A program made the position numbers and the translations under genes. The notes beneath the pieces were generated by a model. That model made no database searches. It was given only the letters and a program-made list of their open reading frames with translations, and was not told the DNA's origin. DNA of 13,509 nt from positions 1 through 13,509 of the forward strand of contig CADBQF010000291.1 in NCBI GenBank assembly GCA_902796705.1. The letters are read 5' to 3'. Numbering within the stretch: position 1 is the stretch's first letter; each line of letters starts with the position of its first letter. This document shows, in pieces, positions 7,043-13,509 of this stretch. Origin of the DNA: Ruminococcus flavefaciens. Its GTDB lineage: Bacteria; Bacillota; Clostridia; Oscillospirales; Ruminococcaceae.

Positions 7043-7065
7043 CATACGCCTGCGATCGGTGTATG
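7043..7065 (+). promoter_or_regulatory. Hairpin in the lyase mRNA leader
   Basis: CATACGCC (7043-7050) pairs with GGTGTATG (7058-7065) over 8 positions, including one G-T pair, with a 7-base loop. It falls in the predicted leader, about 16 bases before the GGGGGA ribosome site, and covers the upstream in-frame ATG at 7063. No T-run follows. It may stabilise the message or control its translation; it does not match any riboswitch known to me. Confidence 0.4.
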
Positions 7066-7095
7066 ATAAAATTATTTTTATGGGGGAATGTAAAA

Positions 7096-9741
7096 ATGAA
7101 GAATTATCTGAAAAGATTCTGTGCGGCAGCCGCTTCTGTAGCAGTTTGTGCTGCTTCAGCAGGCGAAATTACCGTCAGCCGGAATGCTGATGCGGCTTAC
7201 GGAGTCGGAGGCAACGGCAAGGCGATCATGGAATACCTTGACAGAGGTATCTATGCAGTGAATTCCGGCAATGGTATGTTCGTGAGCTGGAGATTCAATG
7301 CAAACGATGATGACAATGCCGAGTTCAGGCTCTACCGTGACAACACTCTTATCTATACGAGCAAAGCAGGTGATGCAACGAGCTTTCTCGATAAGGGCGG
7401 AAATGCAAATTCATCGTATCGTGTCGATACACTGGTGAACGGCGAAGTTGTAGGCTCTGACGGCTGCAAGTTCAGATCAAACAGCAACTATTTCGATATT
7501 CCGCTGAAAAGTCCGGGAAGCATCTATTCTCCGAACGACTGCTGCGTAGGCGACGTTGACGGCGACGGTCAGTATGAGATATTCCTGAAATGGGATCCTA
7601 ACAATTCACAGGATAACTCAAAGGGAGGCTATACGGACAAGGTATACATCGACTGCTATACTCTTGAGGGCAAGCAGCTCTGGCGTATAGATATGGGTGT
7701 CAATATCCGTGCCGGTCAGCACTACACACAGATGTGCGTTGCCGACTTCGACTGCGACGGAAAAGCTGAGCTTATAACCAAGACCTGCGACGGAACTGTT
7801 GACGGAAAAGGAAATGTCATAGGCAGCAGCGGCAAGGACTACAGAAATTCAAACGGTACTGTCCTCGACGGCCCTGAATACCTCACACTTTTTGACGGAC
7901 AGACAGGTGCAGCTCTCGATACGATAGATTTTCCTGTTCCGAGAGGCGATGCTACAAGTGCAAATGCCAAGAAGACATGGGGCGATAACTACGGAAACCG
8001 CTGCGAGCGTTACAACAGTGCTATCGCTTACCTCGACGGAGAACATCCGTCAGCCGTATACGGCAGAGGATATTACACACGTCTTACTCTTTCTGCTGTA
8101 GACGTAAAGAACAAGAAACTCGTTAAACGCTGGGTATATGATACGGGATTCAATACTTCCGATCCGGGCTACGGCTGCGGAAACCATAACGTAATGGTAG
8201 CCGATGTCGATAACGACGGCAAACAGGAAGTTTGTATGGGAGCTTCCATGATCGATGACAACGGAAAGCTCCTCTGGAGTACAAAGCAGAAGCACGGTGA
8301 TGCTATGCACCTCGGTGATCTTGATCCCGACCGTGAGGGACTTGAAGTATGGCTCTGCCACGAAGACCAACCGTATGGTGTATCTCTCGTTGATGCAAAG
8401 AACGGAAGTATCATCTTCCACCAGGATGCCGGTGAAGATACAGGCCGCTGTGCTGCCGATAATGTATACAAGGACAACAGAGGTGCTGAACTCTGGGGTG
8501 CAAGACCGGCAAATGTTATGTATAACGCAAAAGGTCAGCAGATCGGAACTCTCCGTCCGGCAATGAACTTCTTCATCTACTGGGACGGCGACCTTGAGCG
8601 TGAGATACTTGACGGAAATACTATCACAAAGATGACGGCTATCAATAAGGTATCGGCAGTATTTACGGCTGACGGCTGTTCTTCCAACAACAGCACAAAG
8701 AGCGTACCGTGTATGACAGTTGACCTCTTCGGTGACTGGAGAGAAGAACTTATCCTCAGAACGAACGACAACACAAAGCTCCGTGTATGGTGTACCACAT
8801 CTGATACGAATGTGCGTCTTACAACGCTCATGCACGATATGCAGTACCGTATGCAGAACGGCTGCCAGCAGTCTTCATACAATCAGCCGCCGCACGTAAG
8901 CTACTACCTCGGCAGTGAAGCACCTCTCCCGGCAAGACCGAAGATACTTCTCAACAATGAGCCTGTAAAGCCTGTTGTCACAAAGTATATCACAAATCTT
9001 GTCGTAAAGGATACAGCTAATCAGTATGACTGGAAACTCTCTGAAGCTTCATCTACAGGAGCAAACGTATTCGGAGACAGAGACTATACATATATTTCTC
9101 TCCCCAATGAGATTCAGGGTGCAGAGGCTATCATGACAGCCTGCAACTCAAAGAACACAGATGCAGATCTTGCACAGTTCACAGCAGGTCAGAAGATAGA
9201 CGCATACGTACTTCTCGATCAGAGAGTAGAAGCAAACGGAACTGTTCCTTCATGGCTCTCAGGCTGGACAAAGACAGGTTCTACAGCAGCTACGAGCAAT
9301 GATGTAACGTTTGACCTTTACAAGAAGACATTCAATGCCGGCGAGATCGTTGAACTCGGTACAAACGGAATGAGCGGCAATGTAGTGAACTACACTGTAT
9401 TCGCAAATGCAGCTAAGGAAGAGACAACTACCACAACTACGACTACAACGACTACAACTACTACCACAACTGCACCGACTGAACCCGAAAAGGTAGTATG
9501 GGGCGATGCAAACTGTGACAGCGTTGTTGATATCTCCGATGCTGTTCTTATCATGCAGAATCAGGCAAATCCTGACAAGTATCCGATAAGCGAGCAGGGC
9601 ATGAAGAATGCAGACTGTGTTGATAATCCCAAGGGACTCACACCTACAGATGCACTTGCAATCCAGATGATAGAAGCCAAGACTTTAGAGACTTCAAAAC
9701 TCCCGACTACAAGCGAATTCCTCAATTCTCTGATAGGCTAA
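7096..9741 (+). CDS. Secreted rhamnogalacturonan lyase, polysaccharide lyase family 11, with dockerin
   Basis: An 881-residue extracellular enzyme that cleaves the rhamnogalacturonan I backbone of pectin by beta-elimination. Order of parts: signal peptide about 1-33 (MKNYLKRF, then an Ala-rich core); PL11 beta-propeller about 35-620, starting MEYLDRGIYAVNSGNGMFVS and carrying calcium-binding-like loops DVDGDGQYE, DFDCDGKAE and DVDNDGKQE; an unassigned beta-rich module about 628-771; a run of 16 threonines (777-792); and a type I dockerin about 800-861 (WGDANCDSVVDISDAVLI, then ADCVDNPKGLTPTDALAIQ). The dockerin should attach it to a cohesin scaffold of a cellulosome. I chose the ATG at 7096, with GGGGGA 8 bases upstream, over the in-frame ATG at 7063, which lacks a ribosome site and would bury the signal peptide. 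It is divergent from the AraC gene and ends at a hairpin. Confidence 0.95.
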   Translation: MKNYLKRFCAAAASVAVCAASAGEITVSRNADAAYGVGGNGKAIMEYLDRGIYAVNSGNGMFVSWRFNANDDDNAEFRLYRDNTLIYTSKAGDATSFLDKGGNANSSYRVDTLVNGEVVGSDGCKFRSNSNYFDIPLKSPGSIYSPNDCCVGDVDGDGQYEIFLKWDPNNSQDNSKGGYTDKVYIDCYTLEGKQLWRIDMGVNIRAGQHYTQMCVADFDCDGKAELITKTCDGTVDGKGNVIGSSGKDYRNSNGTVLDGPEYLTLFDGQTGAALDTIDFPVPRGDATSANAKKTWGDNYGNRCERYNSAIAYLDGEHPSAVYGRGYYTRLTLSAVDVKNKKLVKRWVYDTGFNTSDPGYGCGNHNVMVADVDNDGKQEVCMGASMIDDNGKLLWSTKQKHGDAMHLGDLDPDREGLEVWLCHEDQPYGVSLVDAKNGSIIFHQDAGEDTGRCAADNVYKDNRGAELWGARPANVMYNAKGQQIGTLRPAMNFFIYWDGDLEREILDGNTITKMTAINKVSAVFTADGCSSNNSTKSVPCMTVDLFGDWREELILRTNDNTKLRVWCTTSDTNVRLTTLMHDMQYRMQNGCQQSSYNQPPHVSYYLGSEAPLPARPKILLNNEPVKPVVTKYITNLVVKDTANQYDWKLSEASSTGANVFGDRDYTYISLPNEIQGAEAIMTACNSKNTDADLAQFTAGQKIDAYVLLDQRVEANGTVPSWLSGWTKTGSTAATSNDVTFDLYKKTFNAGEIVELGTNGMSGNVVNYTVFANAAKEETTTTTTTTTTTTTTTTAPTEPEKVVWGDANCDSVVDISDAVLIMQNQANPDKYPISEQGMKNADCVDNPKGLTPTDALAIQMIEAKTLETSKLPTTSEFLNSLIG
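9424..9471 (+). repeat. Threonine-codon repeat (lyase linker)
   Basis: Sixteen consecutive Thr codons, mostly ACA and ACT with a few ACC and ACG, encode the flexible linker before the dockerin. The mixed codons argue for selection on the protein rather than recent slippage of one triplet. Thr-rich linkers of this kind are typical of ruminococcal cellulosomal proteins and may be glycosylated. Confidence 0.85.
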
Positions 9742-9749
9742 ACAGAAAC

Positions 9750-9785
9750 AAGACCTCCGTGAAATGCAGATCTCACGGAGGTCTT
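9750..9785. terminator. Hairpin between convergent lyase and PPK2 genes
   Basis: AAGACCTCCGTGA (9750-9762) and TCACGGAGGTCTT (9773-9785) form a perfect 13-bp stem with a 10-base loop. It starts 8 bases after the lyase stop codon and ends 8 bases before the PPK2 stop codon. On the minus strand a loose T-rich tail (GTTTCTGTTT) follows; on the plus strand no T-run follows directly. It probably terminates both converging transcripts. Confidence 0.75.
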
Positions 9786-9793
9786 CCTGTGTA

Positions 9794-10708
9794 TCAGCCT
9801 TTTTTCTTTTTGGACTTCTTAGGAGGTTCCGGCTGTTCGAGAGCAGCACGGAGTATTCTTCCGCTCTCCTCAAGTTTGGCTTTTTCCTCGTCAGGAAGAA
9901 CGGGATACTGCGGATCGCATGACTTCATAGTATCAAGGAGTATCTCCGTCATGAGATAGCGTGTATACCACCGCTGATCTCCGGGAAGGACGTACCACGG
10001 GCAGTTCTTAGTGGAAGTCTTGTTGATGACATCGTTGAAGCAGTCAAGGTATGCGTCGAATTTATCCCTGACTTTGAGGTCATCTGAGCGGAACTTCCAG
10101 TTCTTTTCGGGTATCTCGATTCGTTCAAGGAGCTGAGTTGTCTGCTCTTCTTTGGAGATATGGAGGAATATCTTTATTATCCTGTAGCTGTTCTCAAAGA
10201 GATACTGCTCAAAATCGTTGACCTGACGGCAGCGTTCATCGAAGAAAGTGCTGTCTTTTTTGCCGATGACTCTGTCGGACATATGATAATGGGGCTTTAT
10301 CCCCTCGACCTGTACGGTGACGATATCTTCATAGTGACTTCGGTTGAAGACAGCTATCTCGCCACGTTCAGGAACGTTCTGATGTATCCTCCAGAGATAA
10401 TCGTGACTGAGTTCAGTCGGGGTAGGGGACTTGAAAGAATGGACTCTCACGCCCTGCGGATTTATCCCGCTGAAAATATTCTTGATAGCGGAATCCTTTC
10501 CGGAAGCATCGAGAGCTTGTATCACCAGAATGATGCCCTCACGTCCGTCAGCATAGAACTTGTCCTGCAAGAGAGCGAGTTCCGCCTTGTTCTCCTCATA
10601 TTTACGGATTATCTCTTCCTTGTCAACATTATCATTTTTGCTGTTTACGGGGAGTTTGCGGATATCGACTTTTTTCTCGCCTGTAACAGCGTATTTGTCA
10701 GCTTTCAT
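9794..10708 (-). CDS. ppk2: PPK2-family polyphosphate kinase / polyphosphate:nucleotide phosphotransferase
   Basis: A 304-residue cytoplasmic enzyme that transfers phosphate between inorganic polyphosphate and nucleotides (AMP, ADP or GDP depending on class). It shows the PPK2 Walker A region ALDASGKDS (about 65-73), the downstream FNRSHYED motif (about 121-128), and the family pattern SFKSPTPTELSHDYLWRIHQ between them. Length matches single-domain PPK2 proteins. The tail is lysine-rich (KKSKKKKG), which could help hold polyphosphate, though this is inference. I chose the ATG at 10708, which has GGAGG (10716-10720) 7 bases upstream, over the ATG at 10726, which has no ribosome site. Nucleotide preference cannot be settled here. 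It is a single-gene unit, convergent with the lyase gene and divergent from the patatin operon. Confidence 0.93.
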   Translation of the reverse strand: MKADKYAVTGEKKVDIRKLPVNSKNDNVDKEEIIRKYEENKAELALLQDKFYADGREGIILVIQALDASGKDSAIKNIFSGINPQGVRVHSFKSPTPTELSHDYLWRIHQNVPERGEIAVFNRSHYEDIVTVQVEGIKPHYHMSDRVIGKKDSTFFDERCRQVNDFEQYLFENSYRIIKIFLHISKEEQTTQLLERIEIPEKNWKFRSDDLKVRDKFDAYLDCFNDVINKTSTKNCPWYVLPGDQRWYTRYLMTEILLDTMKSCDPQYPVLPDEEKAKLEESGRILRAALEQPEPPKKSKKKKG

Positions 10709-10740
10709 ACAAATGCCTCCGATCATAATAATATATAATG

Positions 10741-10769
10741 ATTATAACATAAATATTCACAAAAGTAAA
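10741..10769 (-). promoter_or_regulatory. Promoter of the PPK2 gene
   Basis: On the minus strand TTTACT (10764-10769), a 17-base spacer and a perfect TATAAT (10741-10746) precede the start codon at 10708. A start near 10734 leaves a leader of about 26 bases. Confidence 0.6.
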
Positions 10770-10830
10770 TAGTTTTTTATATATATTTGTGTACCTGCAT
10801 TTACAAAAAGCCTGACTTTTATGATCTCAG

Positions 10831-10859
10831 TTGAAATAAACGGAAGAGCGTGATATAAT
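10831..10859 (+). promoter_or_regulatory. Promoter of the three-gene patatin operon
   Basis: TTGAAA (10831-10836), a 17-base spacer and TATAAT (10854-10859) preceded by TGA, which makes an extended -10. This is among the strongest-looking promoters in the window. The predicted start near 10866 leaves about 27 bases before the first ATG of the operon. Confidence 0.7.
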
Positions 10860-10892
10860 TGTATCATCAGATATAAAACAGAGGTGATAAAT

Positions 10893-11234
10893 ATGGAGCA
10901 TTACAGGATCACGCTTGACCGGAAACAATATGCTGTCTTAGAGAAAATGCTTTCATACGATAATGCACAGTGCCTTGCAATGTCGCAGCCGATAAGCGGA
11001 TACGGACTGTTTTCGGATATGGCAGAGGATATATACAGTCCGGTGGAGGACGGCTGGAGTACACTTGAAGCGGTGCTTGGGGAATCGGCTGAGAAGATCA
11101 GCCTGCTCAGGACACTGACTTCCCTGATATATCCCGATGATGCCGATCTCTTCGTCAGGCAGCTCGGCAATGATGATATCATATTCAGAGATGATATTGA
11201 TATTATGATAGATCTGCGGAGCATGGAAAAATAA
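10893..11234 (+). CDS. Small protein of unknown function, first gene of the patatin operon
   Basis: A 113-residue acidic protein with no signal peptide, membrane segment or motif I recognise. It begins MEHYRITLDRKQYAVLEKML and ends with alternating hydrophobic and Asp-rich stretches (DDIIFRDDIDIMIDL), suggesting a small soluble globular protein. The ATG at 10893 is preceded by AGAGG (10880-10884) with 8 bases between; a GTG at 10884 is in frame but lies on the ribosome site itself, so I rejected it. A strong promoter directly upstream and a 29-base gap to the patatin gene support it as a real, co-transcribed gene. Function is not known; a role tied to the phospholipase is possible from position only. 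Confidence 0.78.
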   Translation: MEHYRITLDRKQYAVLEKMLSYDNAQCLAMSQPISGYGLFSDMAEDIYSPVEDGWSTLEAVLGESAEKISLLRTLTSLIYPDDADLFVRQLGNDDIIFRDDIDIMIDLRSMEK

Positions 11235-11263
11235 TAATACATTATACAGAAAGCGATGATGAA

Positions 11264-12163
11264 ATGAATAGGAAAGTATACAGACATCTTGACAAGCTTC
11301 CTGTCGGCAGAGCAAGCGATGTGCTGACACCCGGCTGTCTCATTCTTGAAGGCGGCGGCTGGAAAGGATTGTACACTCTCGGCGTGCTTGACTGCCTTAT
11401 GATGAACGGGATAAATTTCACCTCAGTTGCAGGCTGTTCGGCAGGAGCATTGTCAGCGATAGGCTACGTTTCGGGACAGATCGGCTGGGGTGCAAGGATA
11501 GACCTTACCTATCGTCACGATACGAATTACTGCGGTATAGGTGCGATGAAAAGGGACGGCGGCATTACAGGCTTTACATATCTGTTCAGGAAGATAATCA
11601 AGGATATTCCCCTTGATAGGAAGCGTCTTGCCGATCCTTCACGCAGAATGGCGGTATCTGCTGCAAATATGCTGACAGGTAAGGCGGAATACTTTGAAAA
11701 AGGCAAATGCGATCTTTTCAAAGCGGTACAGGCATCTGCGACCGTTCCTTATGTTTCAAGACCTGTGATGATAAATGGAGTACCATATCTTGACGGCGGC
11801 TGTGCTGAAAAGATACCGTTCCCGTGGGCAGAACAGTCGGGCGAAAAGAAAGTGATAGCAGTCCGTACAAGAGAGCTTTCATATCGAAGAAAACCCGGAC
11901 TTAGCAGGCTCGCAAAAGTGATGTATCATAAATATCCGAAACTGCTTGACAGTATGGAGAAAGTCAATGATAACTTCAACGAAATGGCAGATATGCTTGA
12001 AGAAAAGGCTTCTGACGGCGAGATATTCCTCATCGCCCCATCAAAGCCCGTCGAGGTCACACGTTTTGACGGCGATATGGATAAACTCGGAGCATTGTAC
12101 TGGCTCGGCTACCGTGACATGAAAAGCAGACTTGCAGAGCTGAGGGCGTATCTCAGAAAATGA
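11264..12163 (+). CDS. Patatin-like phospholipase (YjjU-like)
   Basis: A 299-residue serine lipid acyl hydrolase. The oxyanion-hole motif EGGGWKG lies at 29-35, the nucleophile elbow GCSAG at 57-61 with Ser59, and the Asp of the catalytic dyad in DGG at 177-179 (D177). The C-terminal part (about 255-297, FLIAPSKPVEVTRF then DKLGALYWLGYRDM) resembles the tail of YjjU-type patatins. There is no signal peptide, so it acts in the cytoplasm or at the inner membrane face; its lipid substrate is unknown. The ribosome site is poor (only purine-rich GATGATGAA before the ATG), which fits translational coupling to the gene 29 bases upstream. Its stop overlaps the next start codon. Confidence 0.93.
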   Translation: MNRKVYRHLDKLPVGRASDVLTPGCLILEGGGWKGLYTLGVLDCLMMNGINFTSVAGCSAGALSAIGYVSGQIGWGARIDLTYRHDTNYCGIGAMKRDGGITGFTYLFRKIIKDIPLDRKRLADPSRRMAVSAANMLTGKAEYFEKGKCDLFKAVQASATVPYVSRPVMINGVPYLDGGCAEKIPFPWAEQSGEKKVIAVRTRELSYRRKPGLSRLAKVMYHKYPKLLDSMEKVNDNFNEMADMLEEKASDGEIFLIAPSKPVEVTRFDGDMDKLGALYWLGYRDMKSRLAELRAYLRK

Positions 12164-12894
12164 CCGCAGACACCATAAAAATGATAATAAATAATAAGGC
12201 TGGTGATGATATGCTGTATGATGTTTTGCGTGAAAAACTTGATCCACGCAGCGGAGAAGTCATAGAAAAAAATCCGGAAGATAATAAATACTGGCAGACT
12301 GCTTTTGATGCGGTCTGGAAAGGCAATATTCATTTTATTGTTATCGAGTCACTGTTCCGCCGCAGTTACGGGCGTTATTATGTAATGCGTGACGGTCAGT
12401 ATATCTCGCCGTGTTTTGCATATACAAAGATCGATGATACGCTTTTCAATATAATGCAAAGCATGATCGATGATATTGAAAGCGGAAAGTATGACAATAA
12501 AAAGACACTAAGCGAAAAGATCAGATCGTTCGTTGAAAGCAAAGGTCTGGTATCATACATGAACGATACAAAGTGGCACGAATTGTTTGATGCTGTCAGT
12601 AAAAAACTGCCTGAAACTGAGATACAGTACAAATTGCTTTCTGATGAGACTGAGCCTGATGTTTATTGGAATTACAATGGTGATGAAGAGCTGGGATATA
12701 TTATGCCGGCTCAGATCGAATGGCTGAAGATAAGGCATACTATCACAGAATACAGGCATAGAGGCGTTTTGCTTCCTCCGGAAGCAGAAATACATGATAA
12801 AAAAGATGAAGTCACGGAGATCCTTGAACGATACAGTATCCCGTATGGATACATTGAAGATGAACAGTCGTTTATCGTATATGGATATAAATAA
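12160..12894 (+). CDS. DUF6678-like protein of unknown function
   Basis: A 244-residue soluble protein with no signal peptide or membrane segment. The second half (about 113-244) contains SYMNDTKWHELFDAV and ends with EVTEILERYSIPYGYIEDEQ, a pattern I associate with DUF6678 proteins; this assignment is from memory. The first half (about 18-110, LYDVLREKLDPRSGEV to KYDNKKTLSEKI) looks like a separate domain. The ATG at 12160 overlaps the patatin stop codon as ATGA, which suggests coupling, but residues 1-17 are low in information and the ATG at 12211, preceded by GGTGAT, is an equally possible start (227 residues). It is last in the operon. No terminator hairpin is evident in the 60 bases after it. 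Confidence 0.8.
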   Translation: MTADTIKMIINNKAGDDMLYDVLREKLDPRSGEVIEKNPEDNKYWQTAFDAVWKGNIHFIVIESLFRRSYGRYYVMRDGQYISPCFAYTKIDDTLFNIMQSMIDDIESGKYDNKKTLSEKIRSFVESKGLVSYMNDTKWHELFDAVSKKLPETEIQYKLLSDETEPDVYWNYNGDEELGYIMPAQIEWLKIRHTITEYRHRGVLLPPEAEIHDKKDEVTEILERYSIPYGYIEDEQSFIVYGYK

Positions 12895-12954
12895 GGTATC
12901 CCATGCTGATCAAAACCACCGGTTCAATTTGTGTGCCAAGCTACAGTAAAGTTT

Positions 12955-13509
12955 TTATTCACATTTTCCGCAGTTGCTGCACCCGTTACAGCACATCTGC
13001 ATACCGCAGGTCTCACAGCGTTCTCTGAATACAGGCTTGTATCTGTCATCTTCTGAGATCGGATATCCGAGGCTATCATACAGGTCGAAATGTACCGGCT
13101 TTCCCTGAAAGCTCATACCCGACTTTCTTGCCTGCTGCGACTGGATATTCCCCTCCAGCTTGTAGAGTTTTCCGTCCTTGACAAAACGCCGTCCTGTTCC
13201 GCAGAATACAAATGTCACATTATTATCCACACATTCCTGCCGCAGGAGCTTCACCCAATCGTAATGACATGATCTTGCACCGTCGTAATTCTCGCCGTCG
13301 CAGAGGACTTGCTCGATCTGTCCGGTCTCAAGATATTTTCTCATACTGACCTGACCGATGAATGGAGCACACATCACGCCCTTGTGCTTGAAAGGGAGTT
13401 CAAGCAGTATGGGTATACGCTCGTCTGCACGCCGCTGGTTTTCGGCTGTCACATTAAAAAAGATGTTATCCCAGCCGTCGCACCAGTCTTTCGGAAGATG
13501 CTCCGCCAC
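12955..13509 (-). CDS. DUF5131 (phage Gp37/Gp68-like) protein, cut by window edge
   Basis: The C-terminal 185 or so codons of a leftward gene that enters from beyond base 13509. The visible part matches DUF5131 proteins: AEHLPKDWCDGWDNIFFNVTA at the edge, ENQRRADERIPILLELP, then CDGENYDGARSCHYDWVKLL in place of the usual GGESG...AR...WV. Members often continue about 90-100 residues further upstream, including an N-terminal cysteine cluster suggestive of metal binding, not visible here. The codon at the edge reads as GTG but is probably internal. The last 20 residues hold seven cysteines (ERCETCGMQMCCNGCSNCGK), a likely metal site. The family occurs in phages and bacteria and its biochemical function is not established. 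It converges with the patatin operon. Confidence 0.85.
   Translation of the reverse strand: MAEHLPKDWCDGWDNIFFNVTAENQRRADERIPILLELPFKHKGVMCAPFIGQVSMRKYLETGQIEQVLCDGENYDGARSCHYDWVKLLRQECVDNNVTFVFCGTGRRFVKDGKLYKLEGNIQSQQARKSGMSFQGKPVHFDLYDSLGYPISEDDRYKPVFRERCETCGMQMCCNGCSNCGKCE

Noticed and set aside
6987..7065. Start of the lyase at the ATG at 7063
   Set aside because: No ribosome site precedes it, it sits in a hairpin, and the 11 extra residues would displace the signal peptide from the N terminus.
7022..7095. Cyclic-di-GMP riboswitch in the lyase leader, suggested by the nearby cyclase gene
   Set aside because: The leader is too short and lacks the conserved GEMM core; it holds a single simple hairpin.
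8050..8835. Open reading frame of about 260 codons on the minus strand inside the lyase gene
   Set aside because: It lies wholly antisense to a well-supported PL11 coding region, has no ribosome site and its translation is Cys/Val/Ser-rich without domain-like patterns. Codon bias of the sense gene explains the open frame.
9424..9471. Microsatellite or phase-variable tract
   Set aside because: The repeat mixes all four Thr codons irregularly, so slippage is not favoured and any 3-base change would keep the frame.
10893..12894. CBASS-type anti-phage system with a patatin effector
   Set aside because: No cyclic-oligonucleotide synthase gene or ubiquitin-like accessory genes are present, and the patatin looks like the housekeeping YjjU type.
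12895..12954. Terminator between the converging DUF6678-like and DUF5131 genes
   Set aside because: Only a 4-bp AACC/GGTT pairing around 12915-12925 is visible, too weak to call; no other feature was seen in this gap.

Overview
The window looks like chromosome from a plant-polysaccharide-degrading Firmicute close to Ruminococcus (Oscillospiraceae). The best evidence is a secreted family 11 rhamnogalacturonan lyase with a poly-threonine linker and a C-terminal type I dockerin, the layout used by cellulosome-forming rumen and gut ruminococci. AT-rich intergenic promoters with 17-bp spacers and strong GGAGG-type ribosome sites fit this. No rRNA, tRNA, CRISPR array, insertion sequence or phage module was seen.

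Left part (1-4010). A structured non-coding element (1-125) lies downstream of a leftward ABC exporter gene. Upstream of that is a leftward lipoprotein gene with a TPM (YgcG/Psb32-like) domain. The lipoprotein gene and the rightward 8-oxoguanine DNA glycosylase gene diverge from one AT-rich region where two promoters physically overlap.

Centre (4087-9785). A rightward gene encodes a soluble sensor with a LacI-type sugar-binding domain, a GAF-like domain and a GGDEF diguanylate cyclase domain. It converges on an AraC-family regulator gene across a shared bidirectional terminator. The AraC gene diverges from the dockerin-bearing rhamnogalacturonan lyase gene. The region between them holds a near-consensus promoter, three direct-repeat copies and an inverted repeat over the -35 box. 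The simplest reading is a pectin-response locus: AraC controls the lyase, and the neighbouring protein may link an intracellular sugar signal to cyclic-di-GMP. That link is inference from gene order.

Right part (9750-13509). A leftward PPK2-family polyphosphate kinase gene diverges from a compact three-gene rightward operon: a small protein of unknown function, a YjjU-like patatin phospholipase, and a DUF6678-like protein that overlaps the patatin gene by 4 bp. A leftward DUF5131 (phage Gp37/Gp68-like) gene with a cysteine-rich tail runs off the right edge. No gap between genes exceeds about 190 bases; the contents of each are described in the entries.

No clear-cut new defence or mobile system is visible. 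The best candidates for something new are the sugar-sensing cyclase beside the lyase locus, the three-gene patatin operon, the three-armed palindromic element at the left edge, and a possible RNA switch in front of the ABC exporter.
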